Source: JAZKFT01 sp043760535
Lineage (GTDB): Bacteria; Bacteroidota; Bacteroidia; Chitinophagales; Chitinophagaceae
Direction: 5' to 3'
Assembly: GCA_043760535.1 (NCBI GenBank)
Contig: JAYUOV010000351.1
Location: 1 to 22,147, forward strand
Length of the DNA stretch: 22,147 nt
The notes under the pieces: model-generated
The model's database searches: none
What the model was told of the DNA's origin: nothing
Seen by the model: the letters and a program-made list of their open reading frames with translations, nothing else
In this document: one piece after another, positions 1 through 6,567 of the stretch
Numbering within the stretch: the first letter of the stretch is position 1
Layout: every line of letters starts with the position of its first letter
Made by a program: the position numbers and the translations under genes

Positions 1-962
1 CTGTAAGTGGCAATGTACCCCAGATTGGTTTACGCTTTAATGGTATTAACCCTTATCAAAATGGGGTATATCTTTTAAGTAATAATAAAAATGATAAAGG
101 TTTTTCTTACACATTTACCTTCACAGTGGATAAAGCATTTAAGAATGGCTTTGCATTGAATGCAAACTACAGCTATGGTAACTCTGTAGTTACTTACGAA
201 GGCACTAGTAGCCAAAATAACAGCCAATGGCAAAACCAGGAAACTGTGAATGGCAGAAATTTTATAGGCCGCAGCACTTCTGATTTTGATTTAGGCCACC
301 GTATTAATGCCTATGTTTCTAAAACCATTAAATGGAATAGGAAAGGTAATTTTCCAACCACAGTAACATTAACCTATAATGGACAAAGTGGTGCACCGTT
401 TAGTTTCGTATCTAACCAATCACTTGTTAGTGACTTCCGTCGCAATGCATTTGCCGATCTGGTTTTTGTACCTACAACAGCGCAAATAATGAGTAATGCC
501 TATGTATTTGTAACCAATACTACAGGCGGTGTTACATATACCCCCGCACAACAGCAAGTAGCATTTGATAAGTACATTACCGAGAATAAATACCTGAGCA
601 AACGCCGTGGTATGTATGCTGAACGTAATGGTTCGAGATTACCTTTTACCCATGTTGTAGATTTAAGTGTACGCCAGAATATCAACTTCAGATTGGCTAA
701 ACATAAATATTCTTTTGAATTAAGGTATGATGTTTCCAACTTTACTAATATGCTTAACCGTGATTGGGGTCGTCAATATTTCCTAGGTTTCGACACCTAT
801 AATCTTGTAAGATTTGCAGGATTTCAAACCGGTACCACTATTCCTACATACCAGTTTAACCCTACTGTTGTTGGCACCACTCCGTGGGGGCTAAGTGCAA
901 GTGTAGCACCTAACTATACTGCCAGGTGGATTAGCCAATTAGGTATCAGGTTTAACTTCTAA
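1..962 (+). CDS. TonB-dependent outer-membrane receptor, C-terminal part (5' end outside window)
   Basis: The reading frame is open from base 3 to the TAA at 960-962, so the gene starts before the window; the GTG at 126 is an internal codon, not a start. The roughly 319 visible residues alternate polar and hydrophobic residues as in outer-membrane beta-strands. They contain motifs common in the carboxy end of Oar/CarboxypepD-type TonB receptors: 'GHRINAYVSKTIKW', 'VTLTYNGQSGAPFSF' and 'FELRYDVSNFTNMLNRDWG'. The chain ends in 'SQLGIRFNF', with the terminal aromatic residue typical of proteins inserted by the BAM machinery. The plug domain and any TonB box lie upstream and cannot be seen, so the substrate is unknown. 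A terminator follows within 30 bases, so this is the last gene of its transcript. Family call is confident; the exact subfamily is not. Confidence 0.85.
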   Translation, partial: VSGNVPQIGLRFNGINPYQNGVYLLSNNKNDKGFSYTFTFTVDKAFKNGFALNANYSYGNSVVTYEGTSSQNNSQWQNQETVNGRNFIGRSTSDFDLGHRINAYVSKTIKWNRKGNFPTTVTLTYNGQSGAPFSFVSNQSLVSDFRRNAFADLVFVPTTAQIMSNAYVFVTNTTGGVTYTPAQQQVAFDKYITENKYLSKRRGMYAERNGSRLPFTHVVDLSVRQNINFRLAKHKYSFELRYDVSNFTNMLNRDWGRQYFLGFDTYNLVRFAGFQTGTTIPTYQFNPTVVGTTPWGLSASVAPNYTARWISQLGIRFNF

Positions 963-989
963 AATTGGTAAAGCCCAATTTAAATTACT

Positions 990-1021
990 AGCCCCGGCCA
1001 ATTAATGGCTGGGGCTTTTTT
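990..1021 (+). terminator. Rho-independent terminator after the TonB receptor
   Basis: An 11-bp stem (990-1000 with 1006-1016, one G-T pair, core AGCCCC/GGGGCT) with a 5-base loop runs straight into a T tract at 1016-1021. It lies 28 bases after the receptor stop codon. Confidence 0.9.
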
Positions 1022-1286
1022 ATGGGATGATTTTTTTAGTAAAAAAATTGAAGAGGACAATAACCAGCAGTTCACGGTAGCTGGCAACCTAAAAGGAAAC
1101 TATGTAACTCCTTTTTATGCTTTTTGAAAAAACACACCATATCAGAAATGATTCTTCAGATTAAGCCGCATTTTGTGGGTTTTAGGTTAATAGCAGATGG
1201 ATTGTAACTACTGCTTGCTTTTAGAACCCTTACAGAAAAATGAAAGAAAGGGCACCACCCACAGTGCCCAATTCAAAACCCATACG
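1022..1286. other. Gene-free spacer before the hip operon
   Basis: I see no convincing gene here. Short frames starting near 1197 and 1289 run into the hip regulatory region and lack protein-like composition. A small hairpin (GGGCAC at 1250-1255 with GTGCCC at 1264-1269) has no T tract after it. Confidence 0.5.
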
Positions 1287-1397
1287 TTATGTTATACCCG
1301 TACGGTATTATTTTTGATTGTATTAAAATATTTATACCCGAACGGGGCATTTTACTACCCCTACAGTTACATTTGTACCCGTTAGGGTATAACATAA
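1287..1397 (+). promoter_or_regulatory. Promoter and three operator-like sites of the hip operon
   Basis: Three imperfect palindromes share the half-site TACCCG followed by CGG or GGG: 1294-1308 (ATACCCGTACGGTAT), 1334-1350 and 1375-1390 (GTACCCGTTAGGGTAT). Their TACCCG cores start at 1295, 1335 and 1376, so they are spaced 40 and 41 bp apart, near four helical turns. A perfect 13-bp inverted repeat (TTATGTTATACCC at 1287-1299 and its complement at 1385-1397) brackets the array. A perfect Bacteroidota -7 box, TACATTTG, lies at 1368-1375, so the last palindrome covers the expected transcription start, about 20 bases before the ATG at 1401. No good TTTG -33 box is present. This is the layout expected for autorepression by the HTH protein that follows; that role is inference. 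Confidence 0.7.
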
Positions 1398-1400
1398 ATT

Positions 1401-1832
1401 ATGAGCAACTTATCTACATTCGTAAAATATCAACGCAAAAAATTGGGGCTAACACAAGAAGTGCTGGCAGCCAAAGCAGGCGTTGGCATTCGGTTTATCA
1501 GAGAACTGGAAAAGGGTAAAGAAACCTTGCAGCTAGATAAGATAGAACAGGTTTTACAACTGTTTGGTTTTGAATTAACACCTGAAAAACAACAAACCGA
1601 TGCCTACTATATTTATTGGAACTACTTTAATAAAGCTGTAAAAATTACCCTCACCAGCAAGGTTGTTAAGTATGGCATTCTTTTAAAAGAAATTATCGGC
1701 AAGCAAGCAAATAAAATTATAGCCTGGCAATTTTTGCCCAATAACAATGCTGTAAAATACCAGCAAAAAGCCGATGAAGCACTAACAGAAACCATTTTGC
1801 ACAGCGATATACAGGTTATTATAGAACAATAA
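1401..1832 (+). CDS. HipB-like XRE-family HTH antitoxin/repressor with long C-terminal extension
   Basis: A DNA-binding protein that probably represses its own operon and acts with HipS and HipT encoded next to it. Residues about 6-58 are a Cro/C1-type helix-turn-helix: 'VKYQRKKLGLTQEVLAAKAG' starts it, and 'GIRFIRELEKGKETLQLDKI' carries the recognition helix and following turn, ending with 'VLQLFGFEL' as in Bacteroidota HipB-like proteins. Those usually stop near 70-90 residues; this one has 143. Residues about 66-143 form an extra segment rich in Lys and Gln with alternating beta-like and helical stretches, which I do not recognise. The ATG lies 20 bases after the predicted transcription start and 4 bases after the bracketing inverted repeat. 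The stop is 13 bases before hipS. HTH call is firm; antitoxin role rests on gene order. Confidence 0.85.
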   Translation: MSNLSTFVKYQRKKLGLTQEVLAAKAGVGIRFIRELEKGKETLQLDKIEQVLQLFGFELTPEKQQTDAYYIYWNYFNKAVKITLTSKVVKYGILLKEIIGKQANKIIAWQFLPNNNAVKYQQKADEALTETILHSDIQVIIEQ

Positions 1833-1845
1833 AAATCTATTACGG

Positions 1846-2163
1846 ATGAAAAAAGGAAGGGTGTACAAAAAAGATACATGGGTAGGCATGGTACGTGAAG
1901 AGCTGGCCGGATACTCGTTTGAATATAACGAAGCGTACCTGCAAAACCCAGTGTACGGTGCAGTTAGTAAAACCCTCCCTTTGCGGCCATCCATTTTTAC
2001 AGATAACAATATGCTTCCATTTTTCGACGGGCTGATACCAGAAGGCTGGCTATTACAAATAGCAATAGACAACTGGAAACTAAACCCTCGGGACAGGATG
2101 ACTTTATTGCTTACACTTTGCCAGGATTGTATTGGGGATGTTAGCATTGTAAAAGAAAAATAA
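1846..2163 (+). CDS. HipS-like protein: stand-alone HipA N-terminal domain
   Basis: This 105-residue protein corresponds to the small N-terminal subdomain of HipA kinases (Couple_hipA family) made as its own polypeptide. Visible family motifs are the opening 'GRVYKKDTWVGMVREE', the strand 'GYSFEYNEAYLQNP', 'SKTLPLR' (about 41-47), the highly conserved 'LPFFDGLIPEGWLL' (about 57-70) and a closing 'CIGDVSIV'. In the E. coli O127 HipBST system the equivalent small protein HipS, not HipB, neutralises the kinase HipT; by homology it may do so here. It starts 13 bases after hipB and ends one base before the next ATG, so translation is probably coupled. Splitting of hipA is common in Bacteroidota, so this is a gene arrangement rather than a frameshift. 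Domain identity is confident; antitoxin role is inferred. Confidence 0.88.
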   Translation: MKKGRVYKKDTWVGMVREELAGYSFEYNEAYLQNPVYGAVSKTLPLRPSIFTDNNMLPFFDGLIPEGWLLQIAIDNWKLNPRDRMTLLLTLCQDCIGDVSIVKEK

Positions 2164-2164
2164 A

Positions 2165-3097
2165 ATGAATTGTTTGCTTTGTTATAAAACGCTGGCAAAA
2201 GCCGAAACAGATTATCATGCTAAGTGCGTGGTTACAATTTTTGGTACAAAACAATTGCCCTTGATAGATATTGACGAAAATAAATTAGCAAAGTATGCTA
2301 ATGAAATCATTGGGGTTCATCATGCCGTTACCGGAGTGCAACCCAAACTGAGTTTATGCCTTGAGGAAAGCAAAAAAAGTATCCGGTTTACTATTGTAAA
2401 TAAAAAAAGCAACTTTATTATAAAACCACAGAGCGAAATATATACCTCATTGCCCGAAAACGAAGATGTGTGCATGCACATTGCCGCGGCGTTTGGTATA
2501 GAAACAGCTGTACATGGCCTGATAAGGCTGCCTAGCGGAAACCTGGCGTACATTACAAAACGGTTCGACAGGAACAATGAAAACAAACTGGCCTGCGAAG
2601 ATTTATGCCAGCTAACCGAAACCCTTACCGAACACAAATACAGGGGCAGTTATGAAAAAACAGGCAAGGCAATCAAACAATTTTCATCCTTGGCAGGGTT
2701 GGATGCACTTCATTATTTTGAGTTGGTACTTTTTAGTTTTGTTACTGGCAATGCAGATATGCACCTCAAAAATTTTTCAATGCTGGAAAAGGAAGATGGC
2801 CATTTTTTGCTAAGCCCTGCTTATGATTTGGTAAGTACATTATTGGTAATAAATAAAGAAGCAGAACAATTGGCTTTGCATCTTAACGGAAAAAAAAATA
2901 AAATAAGTAAAACCGATTTTGATGTGTTAGCTGATAATCTTGGGCTATCGCAAAAACAACGGCGAAATAGTTACCAATTGTTTTTCAAAAAACTAAATAG
3001 TGCCTTGTGGTGGATTGAAAATAGTTTTTTGCCCGATGGGCAAAAGGAGAAATTAGGAGCTGTATTATCCGCAAGAATAAACATGTTGATGGCGTAA
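2165..3097 (+). CDS. HipT-like Ser/Thr kinase toxin (HipA core domain)
   Basis: A 310-residue HipA-family protein kinase lacking the N-terminal subdomain, which is encoded by the preceding gene. HipA and HipT toxins phosphorylate aminoacyl-tRNA synthetases (GltX and TrpS respectively) and stop growth; the target here is unknown. Visible features: a zinc-finger-like N-terminus with Cys3, Cys6, His18 and Cys21; a glycine-rich ATP loop 'VTGVQPKLSL' (55-64); ATP lysine K87 in 'NFIIKPQS'; 'YITKRFDR' (129-136); catalytic loop 'GNADMHLKNFS' with D198 and N203; and metal-binding D221 in 'SPAYDLVST'. All core kinase residues are intact, so the toxin should be active. The residue before the ATP loop, where E. 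coli HipA has its autophosphorylated Ser150, appears to be Ala54. It starts one base after hipS. Confidence 0.88.
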   Translation: MNCLLCYKTLAKAETDYHAKCVVTIFGTKQLPLIDIDENKLAKYANEIIGVHHAVTGVQPKLSLCLEESKKSIRFTIVNKKSNFIIKPQSEIYTSLPENEDVCMHIAAAFGIETAVHGLIRLPSGNLAYITKRFDRNNENKLACEDLCQLTETLTEHKYRGSYEKTGKAIKQFSSLAGLDALHYFELVLFSFVTGNADMHLKNFSMLEKEDGHFLLSPAYDLVSTLLVINKEAEQLALHLNGKKNKISKTDFDVLADNLGLSQKQRRNSYQLFFKKLNSALWWIENSFLPDGQKEKLGAVLSARINMLMA

Positions 3098-3109
3098 TAT
3101 CAATCATAA

Positions 3110-3223
3110 GGGCATCGCTAAAACCCTGTTTTCTTTTTTTGCCTCCCCTTTAAATCTCCCCTCCGCCAAAATAATCGGCATGTTCCAAAAAGGAGGGAAA
3201 ATGGAAAGTTTTTAGAGATGCCC
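3110..3223. repeat. Inverted-repeat element (about 114 bp) between hipT and hscB
   Basis: Terminal arms GGGCATCGCTAAAA (3110-3123) and the complement of GGGCATCTCTAAAA (3210-3223) match at 13 of 14 positions. Inside, a pyrimidine-rich left half and purine-rich right half can continue pairing imperfectly. No ORF is present. It has the form of a small non-coding mobile or REP-like element; whether it also acts as terminator for the hip operon is unclear, as no T tract follows. Confidence 0.5.
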
Positions 3224-3269
3224 ATGAGCTTTATAGCCCGTTATCTTTACTGCCCTTTTAAAAAAACTT

Positions 3270-3746
3270 ATGAATTACTTCGAACTTTTCAATATCCCGG
3301 TTTCGCTTTCTTTAGACAAAGCCCAACTCTCTAAAAAATTCTTTGAAATACAGAAAAAATATCACCCCGATTTTTTTTCCAACGCCACGCCGGATGAAAA
3401 GGAAGTAGCCCTGCAACTTTCGACTATGGCCAATAATGCTTTAAAAACTTTTCAAAATCCAGACAACATTATAAAGTATGTACTGCAACTAAAAGGCCTG
3501 CTGCAAGAAGAAGAAAAGTACCAGCTTGCTCCATCGTTTTTAATAGAAGTAATGGAACTGAACGAACTTAAAATGGATGGTGCCGATGATGCCGAACTAC
3601 AGATACGAACCCAACAACTACAAGCCGGAATGTACCAATCCATACTACCCATTATAGAAAATTACAAAGACGGCACCACGCCAGAAAGCGACCTGCTGAA
3701 AGTGAAGGAATTTTACTACATGAAAAAATATCTGGATAGGCTGTAG
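3270..3746 (+). CDS. hscB: Fe-S cluster assembly co-chaperone HscB
   Basis: A 158-residue J-protein of the ISC iron-sulphur assembly system; HscB delivers the scaffold IscU to the Hsp70 HscA and stimulates its ATPase. The N-terminal J-domain begins 'MNYFELFNIP', as HscB proteins do, and has the HPD motif at 32-34 in 'KKYHPDFF'. The second half is the helical IscU-binding domain ('LSTMANNALKTFQNP' followed by 'ELNELKMDGADDAEL'). Length matches the family (about 160-175). The N-terminal zinc-binding cysteines found in animal HscB are absent, as in bacteria. No other isc genes are adjacent. The start ATG at 3270 follows an A-rich leader and matches the family N-terminus. Confidence 0.9.
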   Translation: MNYFELFNIPVSLSLDKAQLSKKFFEIQKKYHPDFFSNATPDEKEVALQLSTMANNALKTFQNPDNIIKYVLQLKGLLQEEEKYQLAPSFLIEVMELNELKMDGADDAELQIRTQQLQAGMYQSILPIIENYKDGTTPESDLLKVKEFYYMKKYLDRL

Positions 3747-4028
3747 GGCATCACCAAGGCCTCTCCCTACAGAGAGGAACCAAAGCCAGCCGTAGAATTT
3801 CTACAACTAAAATTCAATACAAATACTTGCACAGTGGCACCCTTTACTCGGCAGCCAAAGTATAGGGATGAGGCCACAGCCAGAACGATAATAACACCTT
3901 AAAATTTGACAGGGCTAATGGAGCATTTTTCCTTGCACATTACCCATAAGCACCCAACACAAACCAACTACTTTTTTACTGTCACCCTACCCTTACCTTC
4001 GCAGCCTTAAAAACAAGGAGAACTACAC
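3747..4028. other. Spacer between hscB and the ABC-F gene, with a small palindrome
   Basis: A short palindrome (CCTCTC at 3760-3765, GAGAGG at 3772-3777) lies 14 bases after the hscB stop; it has no T tract and resembles REP-type palindromes more than a terminator. Around 3800-3950 one plus-strand frame looks faintly protein-like but has internal stops. A weak -7-like TACCTTCG lies at 3994-4001, and a GGAG ribosome-binding sequence at 4017-4020 precedes the ABC-F ATG. Confidence 0.45.
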
Positions 4029-5657
4029 ATGATAGCAGCAAGAAACGTAACCCTTAGTTACGGCAAAAGGGTTTTGTTTGATGAAGTAAACGTTACGTTT
4101 AATAAGGGCAACTGTTACGGCATTATTGGTGCCAACGGCGCAGGCAAAAGTACCTTTTTAAAAATATTAAGCGGCGAAATAGAGCCCAATAAAGGCTCTG
4201 TGGAAATAAGTACTGGCGAACGTATGGCGGTATTAAAGCAGAACCACTTTGAGTTTGATGAGGTAACGGTACTTAATACCGTACTAATGGGCCACAAATT
4301 AATGTGGGATACCATGACCGAGAAAGATGCCATTTACCTAAAGGAAGATTTTAGCGAAGAAGACGGTATGAAGGCCGCCCACCTAGAAGAAGCCTTTGGC
4401 GAAATGGGTGGCTATACTGCCGAAAGCGATGCCGGTGTAATACTGGCCGAATTGGGCGTGAACGAAAGCTACCATCAAATGCTGATGAAAGACATTCCTG
4501 GTGCCATGAAAGTGCGGGTATTGCTAAGCCAGGCACTATTTGGCAATCCGGATATTTTACTTTTGGATGAACCTACGAATGACCTGGATGTGGAAACCAT
4601 TCTTTGGCTGGAAAACTTTTTGGCCGAATGTGAAAACATCGTAATAGTAGTAAGCCACGACCGCCACTTTTTAGACACCGTTTGCACCCATGTAAGCGAT
4701 GTGGACCGGAGCAAAATAAAAACCTACACAGGTAACTATAGTTTTTGGTACGAAAGCAGCCAGCTTGTAAGCCGCCAAATAAACGACCGCAACAAAAAGA
4801 ACGAAGAAAAAAAGAAAGACCTGCTAGACTTTATAGCCCGTTTTAGTGCCAATGCCAGTAAGAGCAAACAGGCCACCAGCCGTAAAAAAGCCTTAGAAAA
4901 ACTTATGATAGAAGATATAGAACCCAGCAACCGCAAATACCCAGGCGTTATTTTTCAGCCACAAAGGGATTTGGGCAACCAGGTATTATTACTGGAAAAA
5001 CTGATGAAGAAAACCAGCGAAGGCAAAGTGCTTTTTAAGGATGTTTCTTTTGATGTAAACAAGAACGATAAGATTGCTATTGTAAGCAAAGACCATCTGG
5101 CTATTACTACCTTTTTTGAAATAATTAATGGCCAAGCCGAAGCTGATAGTGGAACTTACGAATGGGGCACCACCGCCATTAAAGCCTATTTACCCAACGA
5201 TAACTCACAGTTTTTTGATAAAGGTATGAGCCTGATGGAATGGCTCCGCCAATTTGTACCACCACATGTAACCGATGTGGACGAAGTATTTCTACGTGGC
5301 TTTTTGGGCAAAATGCTATTTAGTGGCGACGATGTAAATAAAATAACCAGCGTTTTAAGCGGTGGCGAAAAAGTTCGCTGTATGATAAGCCGTATGATGC
5401 TACAAAACCCCAACGTAGTTATGCTAGACGAACCAACCAACCACCTAGATTTAGAAAGCATCCAAAGCTTTAACGAAGGCATGGTAAACTTTAAGGGCGC
5501 CGTACTAATGACCAGCCATGACCATACTTTTATGCAAACAGTAGCGAACCGCATTATAGAACTAACACCAAAAGGCATCAATGATAAACTAATGACTTTT
5601 GACGATTACCTGGCCGATGCCAGGGTAAAGGAGCAAAGGATAGAGATGTATTCCTGA
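4029..5657 (+). CDS. ABC-F family ATPase (YbiT-like), soluble ribosome-associated type
   Basis: A 542-residue protein with two ABC nucleotide-binding domains and no membrane segments, the layout of ABC-F translation factors that act at the ribosomal E-site. NBD1 has Walker A GANGAGKST (34-42) and Walker B with D180/E181 in 'LLLDEPTNDLD'. Its signature is degenerate: 'IPGAMKVRVLLSQAL' (156-170) in place of LSGGQ, as in the YbiT branch. A charged helical linker (about 243-300, 'KSKQATSRKKALEKL') separates the domains. NBD2 has a good signature LSGGEKVR (443-450), Walker B D467/E468 and switch H497, but its Walker A is 'SKDHLAITT' (353-361), with Ile359 where the lysine should be. So one composite ATP site is intact and the other degenerate on both faces. 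It could be a housekeeping YbiT; an antibiotic-protection role cannot be told from sequence. Confidence 0.9.
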   Translation: MIAARNVTLSYGKRVLFDEVNVTFNKGNCYGIIGANGAGKSTFLKILSGEIEPNKGSVEISTGERMAVLKQNHFEFDEVTVLNTVLMGHKLMWDTMTEKDAIYLKEDFSEEDGMKAAHLEEAFGEMGGYTAESDAGVILAELGVNESYHQMLMKDIPGAMKVRVLLSQALFGNPDILLLDEPTNDLDVETILWLENFLAECENIVIVVSHDRHFLDTVCTHVSDVDRSKIKTYTGNYSFWYESSQLVSRQINDRNKKNEEKKKDLLDFIARFSANASKSKQATSRKKALEKLMIEDIEPSNRKYPGVIFQPQRDLGNQVLLLEKLMKKTSEGKVLFKDVSFDVNKNDKIAIVSKDHLAITTFFEIINGQAEADSGTYEWGTTAIKAYLPNDNSQFFDKGMSLMEWLRQFVPPHVTDVDEVFLRGFLGKMLFSGDDVNKITSVLSGGEKVRCMISRMMLQNPNVVMLDEPTNHLDLESIQSFNEGMVNFKGAVLMTSHDHTFMQTVANRIIELTPKGINDKLMTFDDYLADARVKEQRIEMYS

Positions 5658-5695
5658 TTGGGGATTTGATGCTTTTAGGAAATGGTAGATGCTAT

Positions 5696-5732
5696 AGAAA
5701 TCCGCCACAGTTGGTTGCTGTGGCGGATTTCT
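5696..5732. terminator. Bidirectional terminator between convergent genes
   Basis: A perfect 15-bp stem (5696-5710 with 5718-5732, core ATCCGCCACAG) with a 7-base loop sits between the end of the ABC-F gene and the end of the LytTR regulator gene. The A/T-rich stem base gives a short U run in each direction. Confidence 0.85.
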
Positions 5733-5789
5733 TAATGCTGGCAAAGCGTATAATTAGGTAACAACCATTCCTGAAAAGCCAAATTTTGA

Positions 5790-6557
5790 TCACAGTTTCA
5801 AAGCCATTACTTGCAATAATTGTAGCAATTCCTCTTTGCGGCGGCGGGCCACATCTATCAGTATGCCATTGCTCATTTGTAACTGGCCGCCTTCGCCTTT
5901 TATAAATTTTTTTATAAAATTAATGTTGATAATGGCCCCATTATGAACCCTAAAAAACTGCGTATGCGGTAATAGATCTTCGTATTCCTTTAAGGTTTTG
6001 GAAGTAAGAAGTGGCTTGCTTGCAGCAAGGTGGATATTAGTATAATTACTTACCGCTTCTAAATAAACCACTTCATCCAAGGCAATCAATTCAATACCTT
6101 GAACTGTGGAAATGGCTATTTTTTTTGGGGTATTTTTTTCTTTCATTAATTGCTGCAGGAGTAGCTCCACCTGTTGCGGGTGTGTGGGTTGCTGTCGTTT
6201 TTCTTTTGCTACAATCCGGCTTACACACTGCTGTAATTCTTTGGTATCAATTGGCTTTACCAGGTAATCGAATGCACTGTATCGTATGGCATCTATGGCA
6301 TACTGATTGTAAGCTGTGGTAAACACCAAATGAAAGTTTTGCTGCGGCAATTGTTGCAGCATATTAAAGCCATTCATCCGGGGCATTTCTATATCCAAAA
6401 AAACAATTTCCGGGGCATATTCGCTAATCAGTTTCAAGCCTTCTTGGCCATCACTTCCTTCGGCTACAATGGTTATTTCGGGGCAATAGGAAATAATCTT
6501 TTTACGTAATGCCTCACGGCTATTTTTTTCATCGTCTATAATAATTGCTTTCATCAT
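5790..6557 (-). CDS. LytTR-family two-component response regulator
   Basis: A 255-residue cytoplasmic regulator. Residues 3-120 are a receiver domain: acidic pair D8/D9, phospho-acceptor D55 in 'FLDIEMPRMNG', Thr in 'FTTAYN' and Lys in 'YLVKPID'. After a Gln-rich linker, residues about 147-250 form a LytTR DNA-binding domain ('EVVYLEAVSNYTNIHL', 'FFRVHNGAIININFIKKF'). The gene lies 10 bases after the sensor kinase gene on the same strand, so the pair is co-transcribed and almost certainly a cognate LytS/LytR-type system. Two ATGs are adjacent (M1, M2), and either could be the start. LytTR regulators in Bacteroidota commonly control surface or polysaccharide genes; the target is not evident here. 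Confidence 0.95.
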   Translation of the reverse strand: MMKAIIIDDEKNSREALRKKIISYCPEITIVAEGSDGQEGLKLISEYAPEIVFLDIEMPRMNGFNMLQQLPQQNFHLVFTTAYNQYAIDAIRYSAFDYLVKPIDTKELQQCVSRIVAKEKRQQPTHPQQVELLLQQLMKEKNTPKKIAISTVQGIELIALDEVVYLEAVSNYTNIHLAASKPLLTSKTLKEYEDLLPHTQFFRVHNGAIININFIKKFIKGEGGQLQMSNGILIDVARRRKEELLQLLQVMALKL

Positions 6558-6567
6558 TCTATTGCAT

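Noticed and set aside
1197..1519. Plus-strand short frames before and across the hip promoter
   Set aside because: They overlap the operator region and the start of the HTH gene in other frames and lack protein-like composition.
2163..2165. hipS/hipT split as a frameshift in one hipA gene
   Set aside because: hipT begins with its own ATG and a cysteine motif absent from fused HipA, and the split arrangement is known in Bacteroidota and HipBST systems.
3800..3960. Possible gene remnant between hscB and the ABC-F gene
   Set aside because: One frame reads faintly protein-like but contains two stops within 40 codons and matches no family I recognise.
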